Source: Haliclystus octoradiatus (taxonomy: Eukaryota; Cnidaria; Staurozoa; Stauromedusae; Haliclystidae). From it: DNA of 64,000 nt. How positions within the stretch are numbered: position 1 is the first letter of the stretch; each line of letters starts with the position of its first letter. The stretch spans positions 28,170,107-28,234,106 of the forward strand of contig OU744448.1 of NCBI GenBank assembly GCA_916610825.1. Reading direction: 5' to 3'. Made by a program: the position numbers and the translations under genes. Under the pieces are notes generated by a model that made no database searches, was not told the DNA's origin, and saw nothing but the letters and a program-made list of their open reading frames with translations. Of this stretch, positions 1 through 12,587 are shown piece after piece.

Positions 1-351
1 TCATGCAAAGGCTTCACTTTGCAAAGGGAAAGGGATCATCCCCTCGAAAAATGAACCCCACATTGTGGGATATATGGGGTGCTGGTTCCCGTAGGGCCTC
101 TTCACTCCAACCGGAAACAAATTCATCTGCCTTTTCTTCCAAATTAGGAGTGATGACGTATTAAAGTTAAGTCTATATTTGGGAGCTATAACTATGTTTG
201 GAAGCTCGCAAGAATGCGCTGCCGTAAAAGGTGATGGGTGAATAATGGGGCGGAAATTGTCTTGCTTGCGTTGATGCCAGTCTTCTTTTGGCGGTCCTGT
301 TCCTCCCTCCTCTTCAAATTGCTTCATTGCAGAAAGTAACGGATATTTCAT
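1..351 (-). CDS. Short unrecognised ORF, 116 aa
   Basis: An open frame of 116 codons runs from an ATG at 351 to a TGA at the window edge; a second in-frame ATG lies nine codons in. I do not recognise the product. It is rich in Pro, Trp, aromatic and basic residues (for example PIIHPSPF and MWGSFFEGMIPFP), with no signal peptide, no membrane segment and no enzyme motif. That composition resembles small structural proteins more than an enzyme, but I cannot name a family. It could also be the last exon of a longer gene, since a GTAG lies just upstream of the ATG on the minus strand (near 366-370). Its length in this AT-rich setting makes chance somewhat unlikely, but coding status is unproven. 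Confidence 0.4.
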   Translation of the reverse strand: MKYPLLSAMKQFEEEGGTGPPKEDWHQRKQDNFRPIIHPSPFTAAHSCELPNIVIAPKYRLNFNTSSLLIWKKRQMNLFPVGVKRPYGNQHPIYPTMWGSFFEGMIPFPLQSEAFA

Positions 352-1896
352 CGTAAGGGAACTACACGGATCTCAACTCGCAAATAATCATGGTAATTAT
401 TTTATTATGTATAACCTCTTTTACGTATAAAAGTTCATGTGATTTTCTCGAAGGTGTATCGTTTTACTTGTTTAATAGCATATGCATGATTGTGGAAATA
501 TTCATAACTTCTCCTAAATTTATAAGATGTTGAATTTCCTGTGTAGCTGCAACATCGATGTGCCCCACCTATTGACTTACTCTCCTGAATTCCTGGTTTA
601 CAAATACTCTACATAATTTAATTATCTTTATAGTGTACGCTTATAATGATCTTAAGTTAAGTTTTGACTCTTGCAAACAAAATGCCGGTTGGTAATTTGC
701 TGGCCTAGGCATGTGAAATATAATTTTGTCGAATGCATTTGTGTTTGACGAATTAATAACTGAAAAGCAAAATCTGTGCAACCCTTTTTTGATGATTGAA
801 ATATTTTTAACATTATTTATTATAATTATTGTAAATTTATGCAACACTCAAGCTTTGCAATACTGCGTGAATGGTAAAACAAACGAGTTACCAAAAAGTT
901 ACAATAATATCAAAAAAATCTGCGTGTTTTTTAAGAATCAGTAAGACTTTTATTTTCATTTACGTTTTATTTCAATTACGGTTACATTTATACACTTGTG
1001 ACTTGACAGAACCATTGTTTGAAGCTTTGATTTTACTGTATTCAGATTTTAGAGTCGAGAAAATATTGCATAAATTTACAATAATATAATAATGTTTCAA
1101 TCATTGAAAATATACATAGCATATAGTTAGACTATAGTGGTAAAGTTCTTTATGTGGACATATTTTGTGCAGTACAGAATTGGTGATTTTGATTGACTGT
1201 CCAACCTCACCATATATGCAGTAATGTTTTGTGAAATAAAATAGTGGGGAGTGGTTCATAATTCCTGTGAGCGGGTTCCCAGATAATAAAATGAGGGAAC
1301 TCCGCCCCCCACAGTGTTCCCTTACCAAGACATCACTGACATACTTGAAAAGGAACTGCGATGAGCCACTCCCCTTAATATTACGCGTAAGGGTAGAAAA
1401 TGTTGGGACCACTGGGACCGACGGTCGCAGGCACAAATATTGAACAATAGAATTACTGCAGACACATTGCTCCAAATTTAAAAGTATTCTGAATCTAAAT
1501 CTATAAGTAATGCATAAAGCTCATTAATGAAACCAAATGTAAGAGTTGCATAAGGATGAAACTGATTAGTCTATGTATAAATAATGTCAGTTCAAAATTG
1601 CTTGACAAGGAAAATTTCCGGTAAAATATTTGCTGGCATTTTTAAGGCAAAATTTATGTGGTCGCAGGCACTGAAAAATGTTTTCGACCCCTGATTATGC
1701 AGACCCTACTAATCATCGAAAAAAGATGTAGGTCTGTGTACTCAGGCTAGGCTACAGGGAATGATAAGCTGCTAGGTGAAGATTTCTGTTGACAGATTTG
1801 TCATAATTGAAAAAGCCTTCGAATTGATTCGGATTCCTAGTATAGTTTTTTCTTATTTTTTTTTATCATTCAAACATTCATCTTCTCTTTCTGCAG
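352..1896. other. Intergenic region, no gene seen
   Basis: Mostly AT-rich unique sequence with no convincing coding exon. An imperfect inverted repeat lies at about 1246-1377: GGGGAGTGGTTCAT on the left against the complement of ATGAGCCACTCCCC on the right, so a small foldback element is likely. The stretch 1390-1480 resembles 7990-8080 in the RNF8 intron (both carry a GTCGC-GGCACA core followed by AATAGAAT and ACTG), so it is a dispersed repeat fragment. The last part, up to a pyrimidine tract and CTGCAG at 1891-1896, looks like an intron or trans-splice acceptor region for the gene that follows. Confidence 0.5.
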
Positions 1897-1899
1897 TCG

Positions 1900-3157
1900 A
1901 TGTCAGGTATTACAATCTCTGAAGAAGTTGGTGAACTTTATAAAGGAGTTAAAATGGAGTCTGGAAACAAGAGGTTCATGATTTTGAAATTAAGTGATGA
2001 CAAGAAACAAATTGAAGTTGACCATTGTCCAGATAAAGATGGTAGCTCTAGCGAGGATGAGCAAGCTTTACTCTTGAAAGATTTTGTAGCATACTTAAGA
2101 AATCATGTTGAAACACATCAACACAAATGTGGATTTGGAATTCTCAAAGCAGGCAAGAAGACTGGTGGAAAAGTGACTTTTGTTAGCTTGTAAGTAATAC
2201 TGTTCCCATTTGCTCTTAAACTAAGTTTTCAAATTCACAAATGTCACATCTGTCTGTTAACTTTAGAAATGTTTAAGTTAGACTATGCCAAATCACATCC
2301 ACAAAAGCAGATTCCATGACATTATTTGCGATAGACCAAACCGTCTGATGTTTGAGTGCAATGTTTGGGTTTTTCATTTTCAACAACAGAATACAATGGT
2401 CTGAGGCTGCTATGATCTCGCATATTTTTGGTATTGGAATTATTTATGGAAAATTAAAGATGGATTCAAGTAGTTTAAGAATCAATAAAAACGCCTGCAA
2501 CCTTCAAATTTATATATCATTGTCAATTTTATTCCATTAAACAATAGCAATAAAAATGATGTAATCGACTCATGCCACTAAACATTTCGCTTTGACGCTT
2601 TGTTATTTCTGCTCAACTTTGCTTCCTTTTCTTTTAACTCTGAAATCCTGTTTTTTTTGAGCTATTTATCTCTATATTTTACTGTTGTTTATCAAAACAC
2701 ATCATGGTTCTTTATCCTTGGATAAATTTAGCCACCACACCTTGTATATGAAGTACCTTGTATATGAAGTCGAGTGTTGGCCAAAGTAATATAAAAAGGT
2801 CATTTGGCCACGTCTTATTTTATTTTGCCAACACGCACTGGTTTTGGCCGTTGAGTTGGCATGTGTTGGGCTAGTCGAATGGGATGATCATTAATCCAAG
2901 GAAAATATACTTTGTGTTACATTGCATTCACCTTATCTTTGCGGAAAACAAATTAACAGAGAAGTAATACAGCCATGACACTGTCTAAATGAATTTATGT
3001 TTTTTATCGTAGAATTCCAGATGACGCAACCGTTAAAATGAAGATGTTATATGCATCTGTAATTGAACCTATCAGGCAATCTTTGGAAGGAATTCAAGTA
3101 GCCAAGAAACTTAACGAGATTAACGATTTGAACGTTGCACTATTGGAAGATGTTTGA
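1900..3157 (+). CDS. CFL: ADF/cofilin family actin-depolymerising protein
   Basis: Two coding exons, 1900-2189 and 3013-3157, give 144 aa; the donor is GTAAGT and the acceptor TAG, and the phase-2 junction restores the frame. The protein binds actin, severs and depolymerises filaments in the cytoplasm. It is one ADF-homology domain: it starts MSGITISEEV, matching the cofilin N-terminus whose Ser is the LIM-kinase target, and carries the actin-binding helix region MKMLYASVIEPIRQSL at about residues 104-119. Vertebrate cofilin is about 166 aa; 140-150 is usual for invertebrate ADFs. The ATG sits three bases after a CTGCAG acceptor, so a noncoding first exon or a trans-spliced leader must lie upstream; many cofilin genes have only the ATG in exon 1, so the true N-terminus could differ by a residue or two. 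Glia maturation factor is the main alternative and fits less well. Confidence 0.87.
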
Positions 3158-4075
3158 AAAACACTTTTAAATAGCTACCGATCATGAATTAGTTTGTATC
3201 AATAAATAAACATTTCTTGTGCCAAGTGCTGCATCATTTAGCCAATTATATATGCACATTGGGGAAAGTGGTATGATGGTGTGTCGTCATTGTGGATTAT
3301 GATTTGTTTAGTACATTGTTGGTTGATATTTTGAACAAAGAATAAGATTCAACACCAATTTTGTTAGTAAATATCAAATGTAAATTATCAAACTAAAATT
3401 GAAATTCACTTTTCAATCCAATAATTATGAATTGTTGCCAAATAATTGATCTGATTCCACTTTCTACATAAAGATATCACTTATTTTCACTCAAATTATT
3501 GTAACTATTATTTCTTTTGTGTGCATTTGGTCGATTTGTACTGAAATATATTTGGATAATGATTTGTGTATTTGTGTTTATTTACCCAATCCATATGATT
3601 GTCCCAATAATCATTAATGGCATATAATTTGTAGTTCATAAAATTATACGAAATCCCTGTCATACGGTGTGATGTTATTAATTAGTGTACAGTAGCCTGC
3701 TTGCAGACGGTGTGAATCAGAACATCCAGTGAAACAGTGAGTTTCCGATTTACAGAGAGTCTGTAAGCATGCTAGGTAACAGCATGGTAACAGGGTTACT
3801 TGCTTTATGCTTTCGAATCTGGAATATTTTGTGACAATCTCTTGGTACTGGATATGTTTGGTAAACCAAACTGATGACTGGTTTGTTTTGAACAAACCAG
3901 CCATTAAAGTAAGTGTGAGTTGGCCTGTCAACCAAAAACTTCTAATAATCTGATAATAATATATTCAATAATCTCAAACTTTCTTGTAGGTCTATTAATA
4001 GACCAAATAAAGAAGATATGCTATTTAACTAATGATATTTACAATAACTAATAATGAAATAGAGTTGATTGAAGT
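3158..4075. other. Tail-to-tail intergenic region
   Basis: This holds the 3' UTR of the ADF gene on the left and the 3' end of RNF8 on the right. The short minus-strand frames at 3644-3935 have no recognisable domain and no splice logic. I see no RNA gene and no clear transposon here. Confidence 0.5.
3201..3210 (+). terminator. Poly(A) signals of the ADF/cofilin gene
   Basis: Two overlapping AATAAA hexamers (AATAAATAAA) lie 44 bases after the stop codon. They are correctly placed for 3'-end formation a little downstream. Confidence 0.6.
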
Positions 4076-7000
4076 TTATCTGCGGAAGGGGCAGTCTCTT
4101 GAATAATGACCACGCATTCCTAAAAAAAAGAAAGAATTTTGATGTAAATCCCTTATGCAATGAACAATGAATGATCCAATAGGCGCCTCTGGTGATAAGG
4201 AATTCATGTATTTGGATTGATCACTTCAGAGGGAGTTCAAAGTTTGTCCAAATTGTCATAGTAAGTAGGAATTTCCAACCTATTAATTAAACATGAATTT
4301 TTGTACTATTTCTCATTTATATTTTGCTTAAAATTATAGAGAAAATAAATTTTTGAAGTAAAAGTTGGCAAGTTAAATCTAAGCGGAGAATGACTTCAAG
4401 AGAAGTGATTTTAATAGTGAATAATTAAAGACTCATTGCTAGGAAACGGAGATCGCACCATTTTGGCAAGCATGAACTATGAATTTCAAAAAGTTTCTCC
4501 CGTTACTCGAGAATGTTACTCCCTTGAAGCAAAACACGGCCGAGTTAGGGAGTTGATCCCTAACCAAGTTGTAAAACCCGAAAATAACAGCCACCTATAA
4601 AATCTAAATTTATTGACCACCATAGACAGGTTATCTTTACATATCGCCTCAGATCTAAAACAACAGGTTTCTACCGGCGACTTTAAACTTGCATCAAAAT
4701 ATCTTTTCACTTCTTGTTTTGGTCAAATTCCATTATTTAGCTTACCAAAAATGAATTTACAAATAAGTTTGCGGTCAGAGCCCTCTTACTCCATGTGATT
4801 GATGTTTTTGTCATGCTTTCATGGATTCGCAAAATCATGAGAGAACAAAATAATCGAAAACCATAAAGATCACATGCTGTGTTCTCTCAAGCTTATAAGG
4901 CATTGATCATGAGTGTGAATCGTGGAATCTAAATTCGAGAGTAAATAATTAAATTTTACCAAAACAAGAACTGGAAAGTATTTAGCATTTTTCTATGAAC
5001 ACTTTTATGTCAACCTGCCAATAGTTTTAGGTTTGTGGCGCCATTTGAATATTTCCCGAAATGACCACTGTAACAGGTAGCTGCTAGAGCTGGTCATTAT
5101 TGCAGGTTTAACTACTAATCATAAAGAATGAAATAAAAGACAATTATATCAACATGTCAAATGACACATACCACACATAAAACAATGACCAACAAATTGA
5201 TTTCCAACATTTGTATCAAAGAGAGGTTGACTGAAGCTATTATTGTTATTCCAATTATAATTTCCTTCTCTTCGTTGGTTATTATGACTACGATCTTGTT
5301 GATACGCTCTACGAGATGAGTCGTGTTGGCTATGTTCATTTTGGCGTCCGCGACGATGTCGATTTCTTGATTCATTATTGTTATAAGGATGATGAGCTCT
5401 CCGATTAAACTGAGTGCGATGTGAAGAATTTGATGCTTGTTCTGGATTTCTAGTGCTATCATACACAATTTGTACATCGTTTTCCTGTTGCTCATTTGTA
5501 TGACCACTTGAATCTCCATTTTGGCCGTTCAGATGGATTGGACTTATCCTAGGATCTGTCTCTAAAACATGAAAAATGTAACCAATTATATAATATGACA
5601 AGACTCAGTCATTCCACACCGAACAATTCACCAAGCGCAGTTACACAATCCAAATGTCAAGCACAGCTCTCATTCAGCTCCATACAAATACTTGCTATTT
5701 CTGATATACTGATATAAAATGATGTTCAAGACCTCATTTCGGGCGATTTTGGAAAGATTTCTAAATTCTTTATGGTAGCATCACATAATTTTGATATTGT
5801 TAAATAACTTATATTCTTGCCCAACTTGTATGCTTTTCAATATCAGTAAGAAGTCCTTTCTTGCGCCAGCGCCAAGCAACTTCAATTTTCAGGTACTTTG
5901 AAATGGAAACATTTGATCACAGATACAGATATATTTTGTAGACCCTGACTTTTATTTACATATTTGACTATATTTATGAATAACACAGGGGATAATGGGG
6001 TTTCAAATAAGGGATAATGCATAATATCATAATCACAGCTACCTGTTAATAATGACCACAATATCATATTACAGTCGAACTTGCTTAATATCCCCCCTCT
6101 GGTTCTGATGAAAAGTAGAACATTAAGCGAGGTAGGAATATGAAAGTCAGTATGGAGAACGGAATATAGAAACCAGATTTATGTGGGGATATTAACCGAG
6201 TTTGACTGTATTATGAATGAAGATTACATATCATTTATTTGTAATTAACCTGTATTGAAGCCTTCTAGTCTGCTTCAAACTGTGTTCCCGCATGTACTTA
6301 TACAATTGCAGTGCTTAATGAATTAAGACAGACAGTAAAATCTGAGATATCAATTATTTCCCCAGTTAATCACAACCTGCTTACTACCCTGATTTGTGTG
6401 CAACCATTAGCAAGGCTACACTGTATGCCCATTATAAACATGACCTTGATAGACAAGGGTGGGCACTGGGCAGAGGTGGTCTTTACCTTAAACTTAATTA
6501 ACTGCACATACAAATTATATGGTTGACAAACCTTGCTTTTCTTCTTCAGTTAATCTCTCTCTGTAGATTAGATCTCTTCTAGATTTACTTTCTTGGTCAA
6601 AACAATCAACTACTCTTGACACCGCATTATCTAATACAACTGACCGCACTGGTTTGCTTTGAACACGACAACGGCATACAGGGCAATCACGTTTCTTACT
6701 CAACCAGGAATTAATACATGTTTTACAAAACGTGTGTGCACAGGCTAAAGTCGATGCATGAATAAATAACTCTTGACATATTATACACGTAAATTCATCT
6801 TCCATAGTATCAACAACAGACTTTTTAGCAAGTTCTTCCAGAATTCCTTGTTGCTGATGAAGTTCAGATTCTTTTAGGCGTATTTTCTCTCTTAATTCAT
6901 TCAACGTCAATTCTAAATTCTTACCAATTTCTTCAGCAGATTTAAGTCTTTCCGCAATACCTTGCTTGGCATTAAGTTCCATTTCTAGATTAGACTTTTC

Positions 7001-10000
7001 AGATTCTTTTGTTAATAGCATGCTTTCAAGTATTCCTTTCTGCTGTTCAAGTTCCTCTTGGTGGATTTTATCTTGTTCAGATAACTTCCTGTTAAGTTCT
7101 GTTTGTAAATGATTTTCAACAGCCTGTCGTTCCGCCTCTAGCAAACTAATCTGTTCGTTATATTGGTTCTTGAGCAACTGCTCCTTTTCTTTCAATTTTT
7201 CATTCAATAGGTGCTCCAAAGAGCCTTCTGCCATGGCCTTTTCAACTTCTAGATTAAGCTTTTGTTCTTCCAATTGTGCAACTAAATATTTCTCCTTATC
7301 CTCCATACGTCTTTGCAGTGCTACACATTGTGCTGTCTTCATAGCTAATTCACTGCTTAAAAACTCTAATCTTTGTTCTTCTGCTTTAATTCTAGTATCA
7401 TAACCATTAAGTAATGCCCTGGAACCATTCCTACTAGTTCCTTGGATAGATCCATTCAGTATATTTGAATTTATCTTTCGGAGCTTTAACGCACCGTCAA
7501 TCTGATTAGAAGTCCGGTTAACCTTTCCAAAGGCAGACATATTTTCAAATATATATTCAAATTCAGGCTGTTCTGCACCAACAGCACAGCCAAATGTCAA
7601 TTTATCACCATTAAGGACAGGGTGGGGTATGTTTGCTGTAATCTTTGATTCGTTAACATATACACCATTTAAAGTCTAAAAAAATAAAATCAACTTTGAT
7701 GAACTCTAGATGCACTATCAGAACTCTGAGACAGACTAATGTGACCTTCATCTAGATGTGAAATTCAGTAGAACATTAGCTACTACAAGGAATAGATAAC
7801 TTACATTTTACATGGTAAGCGTTATTGAATGTAACTGTCACTAGAGAATATTGATCACTATTCACAGGTGGTCCTACATTAAAGGGTGAATCCCACCAAA
7901 ATAGAAACCTTTCTTTGGATCAAGAAATCTTTTCATTATAGAGATTGCTGACATTCTACAAGAAAACTGCCTGGGGCTCGATCAAATAGAGGTGGGGACT
8001 GATAAGACTACCAGTCGCTGGCACATTTTCAAAATAATAGAATCACTACTGACAAAACTTTCAAATTTGCACAAATTTATTGCATTTTAAATGGCTATTG
8101 TAGATTTTCTGAGTTATGGACTGCTATATAATCTTTGCATATCCCAATCAATATTTTCTTATTAAAATAATATCCTTTCTTATGCCAAGCAACTTCAATT
8201 TTCAGGTACTTTGAAAAAATTTGATCACAGATACAGATAAATTTTGTAGATCCTGACATTTATTTGAAGATTTGACTATATTTATGGATGACACAGGGGA
8301 TAATGGGGTTTCAAATAGGGGATAAAGCATAATATCATAATCACAGATACCTGTTTACGATGACCACAATATCATGTTATTATGAATGAAGATTACATAT
8401 CACTTATTTGCAACTAACCTGTTTATAATGGTCATATTATCACTAAACCTGATTAAAAATATTTCAGGTTACAAAAGACTATTTAAATCCTAATACAAAT
8501 AGTAGCGATCAAGCAACCGCTGTGAAGGCGTAGTACTGACACTAACGAAACTCCATTGTTCTAGAATATTGGGAGTAAATATGTGACAAATATAGTTTTG
8601 TCTTGATAAATATTTTTCAAATTTTCTTCATGAACCTTGTATTACCTCATTTTCGAAAAAGTTAATGAACTTCATGAATAATTCATGAACATGATCCTGG
8701 CAAAATTTTTACGAATTGTTCATGAACATTTTATCACAGGAGCAGTGAGTCACAATTAATATATGATAGCTCATGAAACTGGGACATTATAATGATGTCA
8801 ATGTTTATGCTACTATTATCATAAACGGCAGTGTATTTTTACAATTCAAAAAATATATCACACAAGCAAATAAAAAGACATACCAATTTCTTCAACTTCA
8901 AGTTTCATGTCATACGGCAATTGCCAGGCAATTCAATACATTTAATTATAATTCTTTTTTATATGCCGTTAAATTTTAAGTTGTTTCTCAAGACAGTGGA
9001 ATTCGAAGGAAAGGTTCTATGATAAGATCAGCTACATAATAATGCTTCACAATCTAGATGAGCATAATACGCCTAGGTTCCATTGTACTGTATAAGGTTT
9101 CAATATGCAAACTGTTACTATGAGCACAGAGAGAATATTTAGATATGTATTTTGGAATAGGAATATAATTCTTATATAATTGCAATAAGAATGTAACACA
9201 AATAAAAATATTGAAATCGATTAAAAATATTTTGATTTTTCAATAAGTGGCATGCAAACAAGTTGTTTGACTTTAACAAATCCTAATTTATCGAGTTTCG
9301 CTGATAATAGCATGGAATATCAAGTAACTCATTCTTCAATTTGTGAAACCTTCAATATTGAGAAGCGTAAACATGACAGGCTTGAATACAGTTTTAATTA
9401 ACTGTATAAACGCCAGAAACAAACAGCACATGCCAGTTTTTTTATCATCTATGGTGTTAGTTGACAGGTATTACACTTTTTGATTGTCTAATTTTTTATA
9501 CATACAATCCTATTCTCAAAATACGGATTGGACATTTAAAAAATTCTTGCAAAGATTTGTATTGGAAGTGTCCGGTGCTTCATCAAGGCACCTAGCTGTG
9601 CTTTGATATTGATATTGTTGTTAATGATGTTATTGAAAGTTTAAAACTTGCATCAAATTTATGAGTGTGGAAGTAGTGTGAGTCACGCGAGCCATGAAAG
9701 TCATAAATGCGAGCCATGACACATTTATTTTCCAAACATGAGAGCCATGACATATTCATTCAAAACATGCGAGCCATGACACTTTTATTTTCAAAATCAT
9801 GTGAGCGATGACACAATTATTTTGCAAACATGCGAGCCATGACACAATTATTTTCCAAACATGCGAACCATGATACCTTTATTTTCAAAATCATGTGAGC
9901 CATGACACAATTATTTTCTAAAACATACCGGTGCTGGAAATATCAGTTTTCATACCATATTAGATGCCATGTAATGATGGTAACTCCATTCAACATGTTT

Positions 10001-12587
10001 ATCTGAAAACATGTGAATCTCTCATGGCTCGCTGGCTTACACTTCTACCACACTCACATGTACTGTTGCTTATTCAATGCCATTTAATATGTAGCCTAAG
10101 TACCAATGTTATATTAGGGGCTTCCAGCCAAACTGAAGAACCCATATTTATATAAAGTTGTTAAATATGATATTTTTCGTTTGAAAATAACACTCTTTAA
10201 CAAATCAGCAAGCAGTTTGTGTTACTCTGACAACAACCTCATACTGTACGTCTGCATGCTAGTGTAAATCCTATTGATAGGCTCTCTATTTACTAGTAAA
10301 ACAATTTGAAAACAGATTTTTAATACGTTAGGCTGATAGGGGTTTTAATATTTCAAATAAATGATCAATTCTGATTCAAATCAAGTTCATCAACTGAGAA
10401 AATGGATTGGTAAAAGTTTGGAGCCTGATATTAAAAATTTTCTCTGGGACTAATTTAAAAGTATGTTGAGTATTGACGTCACAAAAATAAAAGTGCAGCA
10501 GAATAGGTTTATTATTCCAGTCATTTCTTATCAAATTGGCATCAAACTTTTACCAATCAATTTTTTCAGTTCAGATACATCAAAATCAATTTATTTGAAA
10601 AATATTTTTTCACTATAGAAAATTAGAAACCCCTATTCTTTATATAATGAACAGAACACCTACATCAGACATTACATCACTTTCACTCCACTAAGTCAGA
10701 CTGGTAAGAAACAAATTTCATTCCTGGATCTGATTGCAGTGATTAATCAATAACTTTTTTCTAAAAATTAAACAAACATGCAACGAAAGAGCTTTCCACA
10801 CTTCAACCTCTGACGATTCATGATTCTTTTGAAATTATGTTCAAGTAAGTCTACTCCACATATTATAGAAATTACATCATTGAAATTTAAAAGAATTTGC
10901 ATTTGATCCGAATCTTCTAAACTCCAACAATTTAGACACAGATATGGCTTTGTCTTATTTATTTTATGAAATAATTACTAATGGTTTACTTTCTTAGTTC
11001 AAATTTAATGTGTGAGAGATACATACGTAAACACAAATCTTATCAGGAGTAAGAATTTTCAATTGGATTGTGCTCCAAAATCACAATATTGAAATTTTAT
11101 AGGATAAAATGCAGTTCTTAGGAGTATCAACTTTTAGCTGCATAAGTAGTATGCACAATATGGTAAGCCTAGGTTTGCAGAACTATTTCGGTCACTTTAG
11201 ATTGATGGTGGGAATTTGGAAATAAATCTTGAATAAATCACTAAACAGTGAAGACCTTTCGCAGATTAAACCACAACTTGAAATTGAGGAAGTTATCATA
11301 TTGCAGATAGTATATACGTGACTCTATGTCAAGACAAGAAATGGGAATGTCATAGCGAAGTATTTAATAGAAGATATAAATATTAATAATTGATATCAGA
11401 ATTAAACAAAAAATCAAAGGGACAAATTTCAGGTCATAAAAAAATGTTCTTTGTCAGAAGAGCATTAATTATAGGCTTTAATAAATAATGTGCAGACAAA
11501 CGTTTCTTAAAAAACTTGTAACTATCAAATATTTATTCAATTCATGCAGTGCTACAAACACTTTGTAACATGTTTAAACTTGTCTGTTGTTAACCATGAG
11601 ATAAATACAAAGATAAAACAATCATATTGTTGTGACGGGTTCAGAAGAACACCGCAAACCTCAAACAAAAGCAAATCAATAAACGTTGAGACCTGTCATT
11701 TCATTGCACAATACAGCTGATATTTGAAAGCAATGATTGGTTGAATAGGATCATGTGATTTCGGATGTAAACATAGTATTAAAAAACCATATTCGACGGT
11801 AAATAGGTGACAAGAACCAGAACGTTAAATTTTGCCAAAATATACATGTAAGTTTGCTTCAAGTAAAAGCGGCAAACATAATTCTTCGTTGCATGGCATA
11901 AACAAGAAGCCTGCCGAACAACCTAGTAAAATTATTCAGGATTTCAAGGCTAGTAATAAGGAAGATACCATATGATATAATTATGTAGATGATTTCGAAG
12001 TTGTTCTTTCTAGTTTTGATATGTTGGTCTATTGAAACACGATGATAGTTAATTAGTAGGTTGCTGTTGTAAATATTGATGCTATCCTGGTCTATCAATA
12101 TATGCTGCAGAGTGTTGTAATATGATTCCAGGTTAATATTTATTAGCCACCATCAATTTTCATTAAGAGGAACGAACACAAGCTAGAAACTATAGCTATA
12201 TGAATCCATACAGATGTTGGTATCATAATTCAATAGGGTACATTTGCATCCTCAAAATGAAAACACAAACAGAATAATGAAATAATAATCTCATAAATAA
12301 TGGCCTACGAATATTGGACATATTTTGGCACTTACGCCATGATCAGTAATAGTCCACTTTCCACCATTGAAGGCAACAGTTGCATGCTTTCTTGAAATCA
12401 TCAGTGGGTAGCACTTCGACAACAGGCGAACGTTCACTTCAGGAGATAAGATACGCCCGAAAACAACTGGTTTACTAAAGTCTAGTGGGATACTTGTTGG
12501 ACAAATGGGTTCTGCTTTCCTGCCAGAACGTACAAGCTGTCGTAGATGGACCTGATGTGAATCGGCAGGATTAGAGGTACAAGCCAT
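4076..12587 (-). CDS. RNF8: RNF8-like E3 ubiquitin ligase (FHA, coiled coil, RING, C-terminal CCHC knuckle)
   Basis: Exons on the minus strand: 12336-12587, 6532-7675, 5172-5561 and 4076-4119, giving 609 aa with all junction phases consistent. RNF8 is recruited by phosphorylated MDC1 to double-strand breaks in the nucleus and starts histone ubiquitylation. The FHA domain (about residues 40-125) has the key residues GR at 44-45, SRKH at 65-68 and NG at 87-88; intron 1 splits it. A long Glu/Lys/Leu-rich coiled coil covers about 175-370. The C3HC4 RING is at 381-418, followed by the conserved VVLDNAVSRVVD helix and RRDLIYRERL, where human RNF8 (485 aa) ends. Here a further 140 or so residues follow: a polar Asn/Arg/His-rich linker and a CCHC knuckle, C592-x2-C595-x4-H600-x4-C605, split by the last intron and followed by PFRR and stop. 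Intron 1 (4.66 kb) and intron 2 carry several repeats listed separately. Confidence 0.93.
5861..6250 (+). repeat. Dispersed repeat, copy 1 (contains a MITE insertion)
   Basis: This stretch matches 8171-8422 almost throughout, from CCTTTCTT and AAGCAACTTCAATTTTCAGG to the shared CATATCA-TTATTTG-AACCTG end. It lies in RNF8 intron 2. It is interrupted at 6072-6208 by an element that the other copy lacks. Confidence 0.8.
6072..6208 (+). mobile_element. 137-bp pogo/Tigger-like MITE with TA duplication
   Basis: Terminal inverted repeats start CAGTCGAACTTGCTTAATAT on the left and CAGTCAAACTCGGTTAATAT (reading the right end inward). TA flanks each side (6070-6071 and 6209-6210). The matching position in the second repeat copy (about 8371-8388) has a single TA and no insert, so the borders are exact. 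TA target and CAGT ends are typical of the Tc1/mariner-pogo group. It has no coding capacity. Confidence 0.88.
8171..8422 (+). repeat. Dispersed repeat, copy 2 (empty site)
   Basis: Paralogous to 5861-6250 but without the MITE. It lies in RNF8 intron 1. The uninterrupted sequence around 8371-8388 gives the pre-insertion target. Confidence 0.8.
8629..8740. repeat. TTCATGAA palindrome cluster
   Basis: Several copies of TTCATGAA and GTTCATGAAC-like palindromes lie close together in RNF8 intron 1. The same word recurs in clusters across the window (16610-17266, 18919-19022, 22151-22450, 26266-26425, 40646-40665 and 63256-63330). Confidence 0.65.
9680..9925 (+). repeat. Tandem repeat, unit about 32 bp
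   Basis: About seven or eight imperfect copies of a unit built on GAGCCATGACACA, then TTATTTTC, then AAACATG. Units differ by substitutions and one- or two-base length changes. It sits in RNF8 intron 1; no function is evident. Confidence 0.85.
10338..10634. mobile_element. Foldback MITE with ends AGGGGTTT
   Basis: About 100 bp at each end are inverted copies: the left reads AGGGGTTTT, TTTCAAATAAAT and GATTGGTAAAAGTTTG, and the right gives the same order on the other strand. The spacer holds a TGACGTCA palindrome. A half copy containing CAAACTTTTACCAATC is at about 30555-30655 in a C1D intron. No clean target duplication was found. Confidence 0.7.

Noticed and set aside
1101..1475. 124-aa minus-strand ORF
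   Set aside because: No domain, low-complexity composition, overlaps an inverted repeat and a dispersed repeat fragment; most likely chance.
1900..3157. Glia maturation factor or coactosin
   Set aside because: The MSG-x-x-I-S start and the MLYAS helix are ADF/cofilin features; GMF has a different N-terminus and C-terminal strand.
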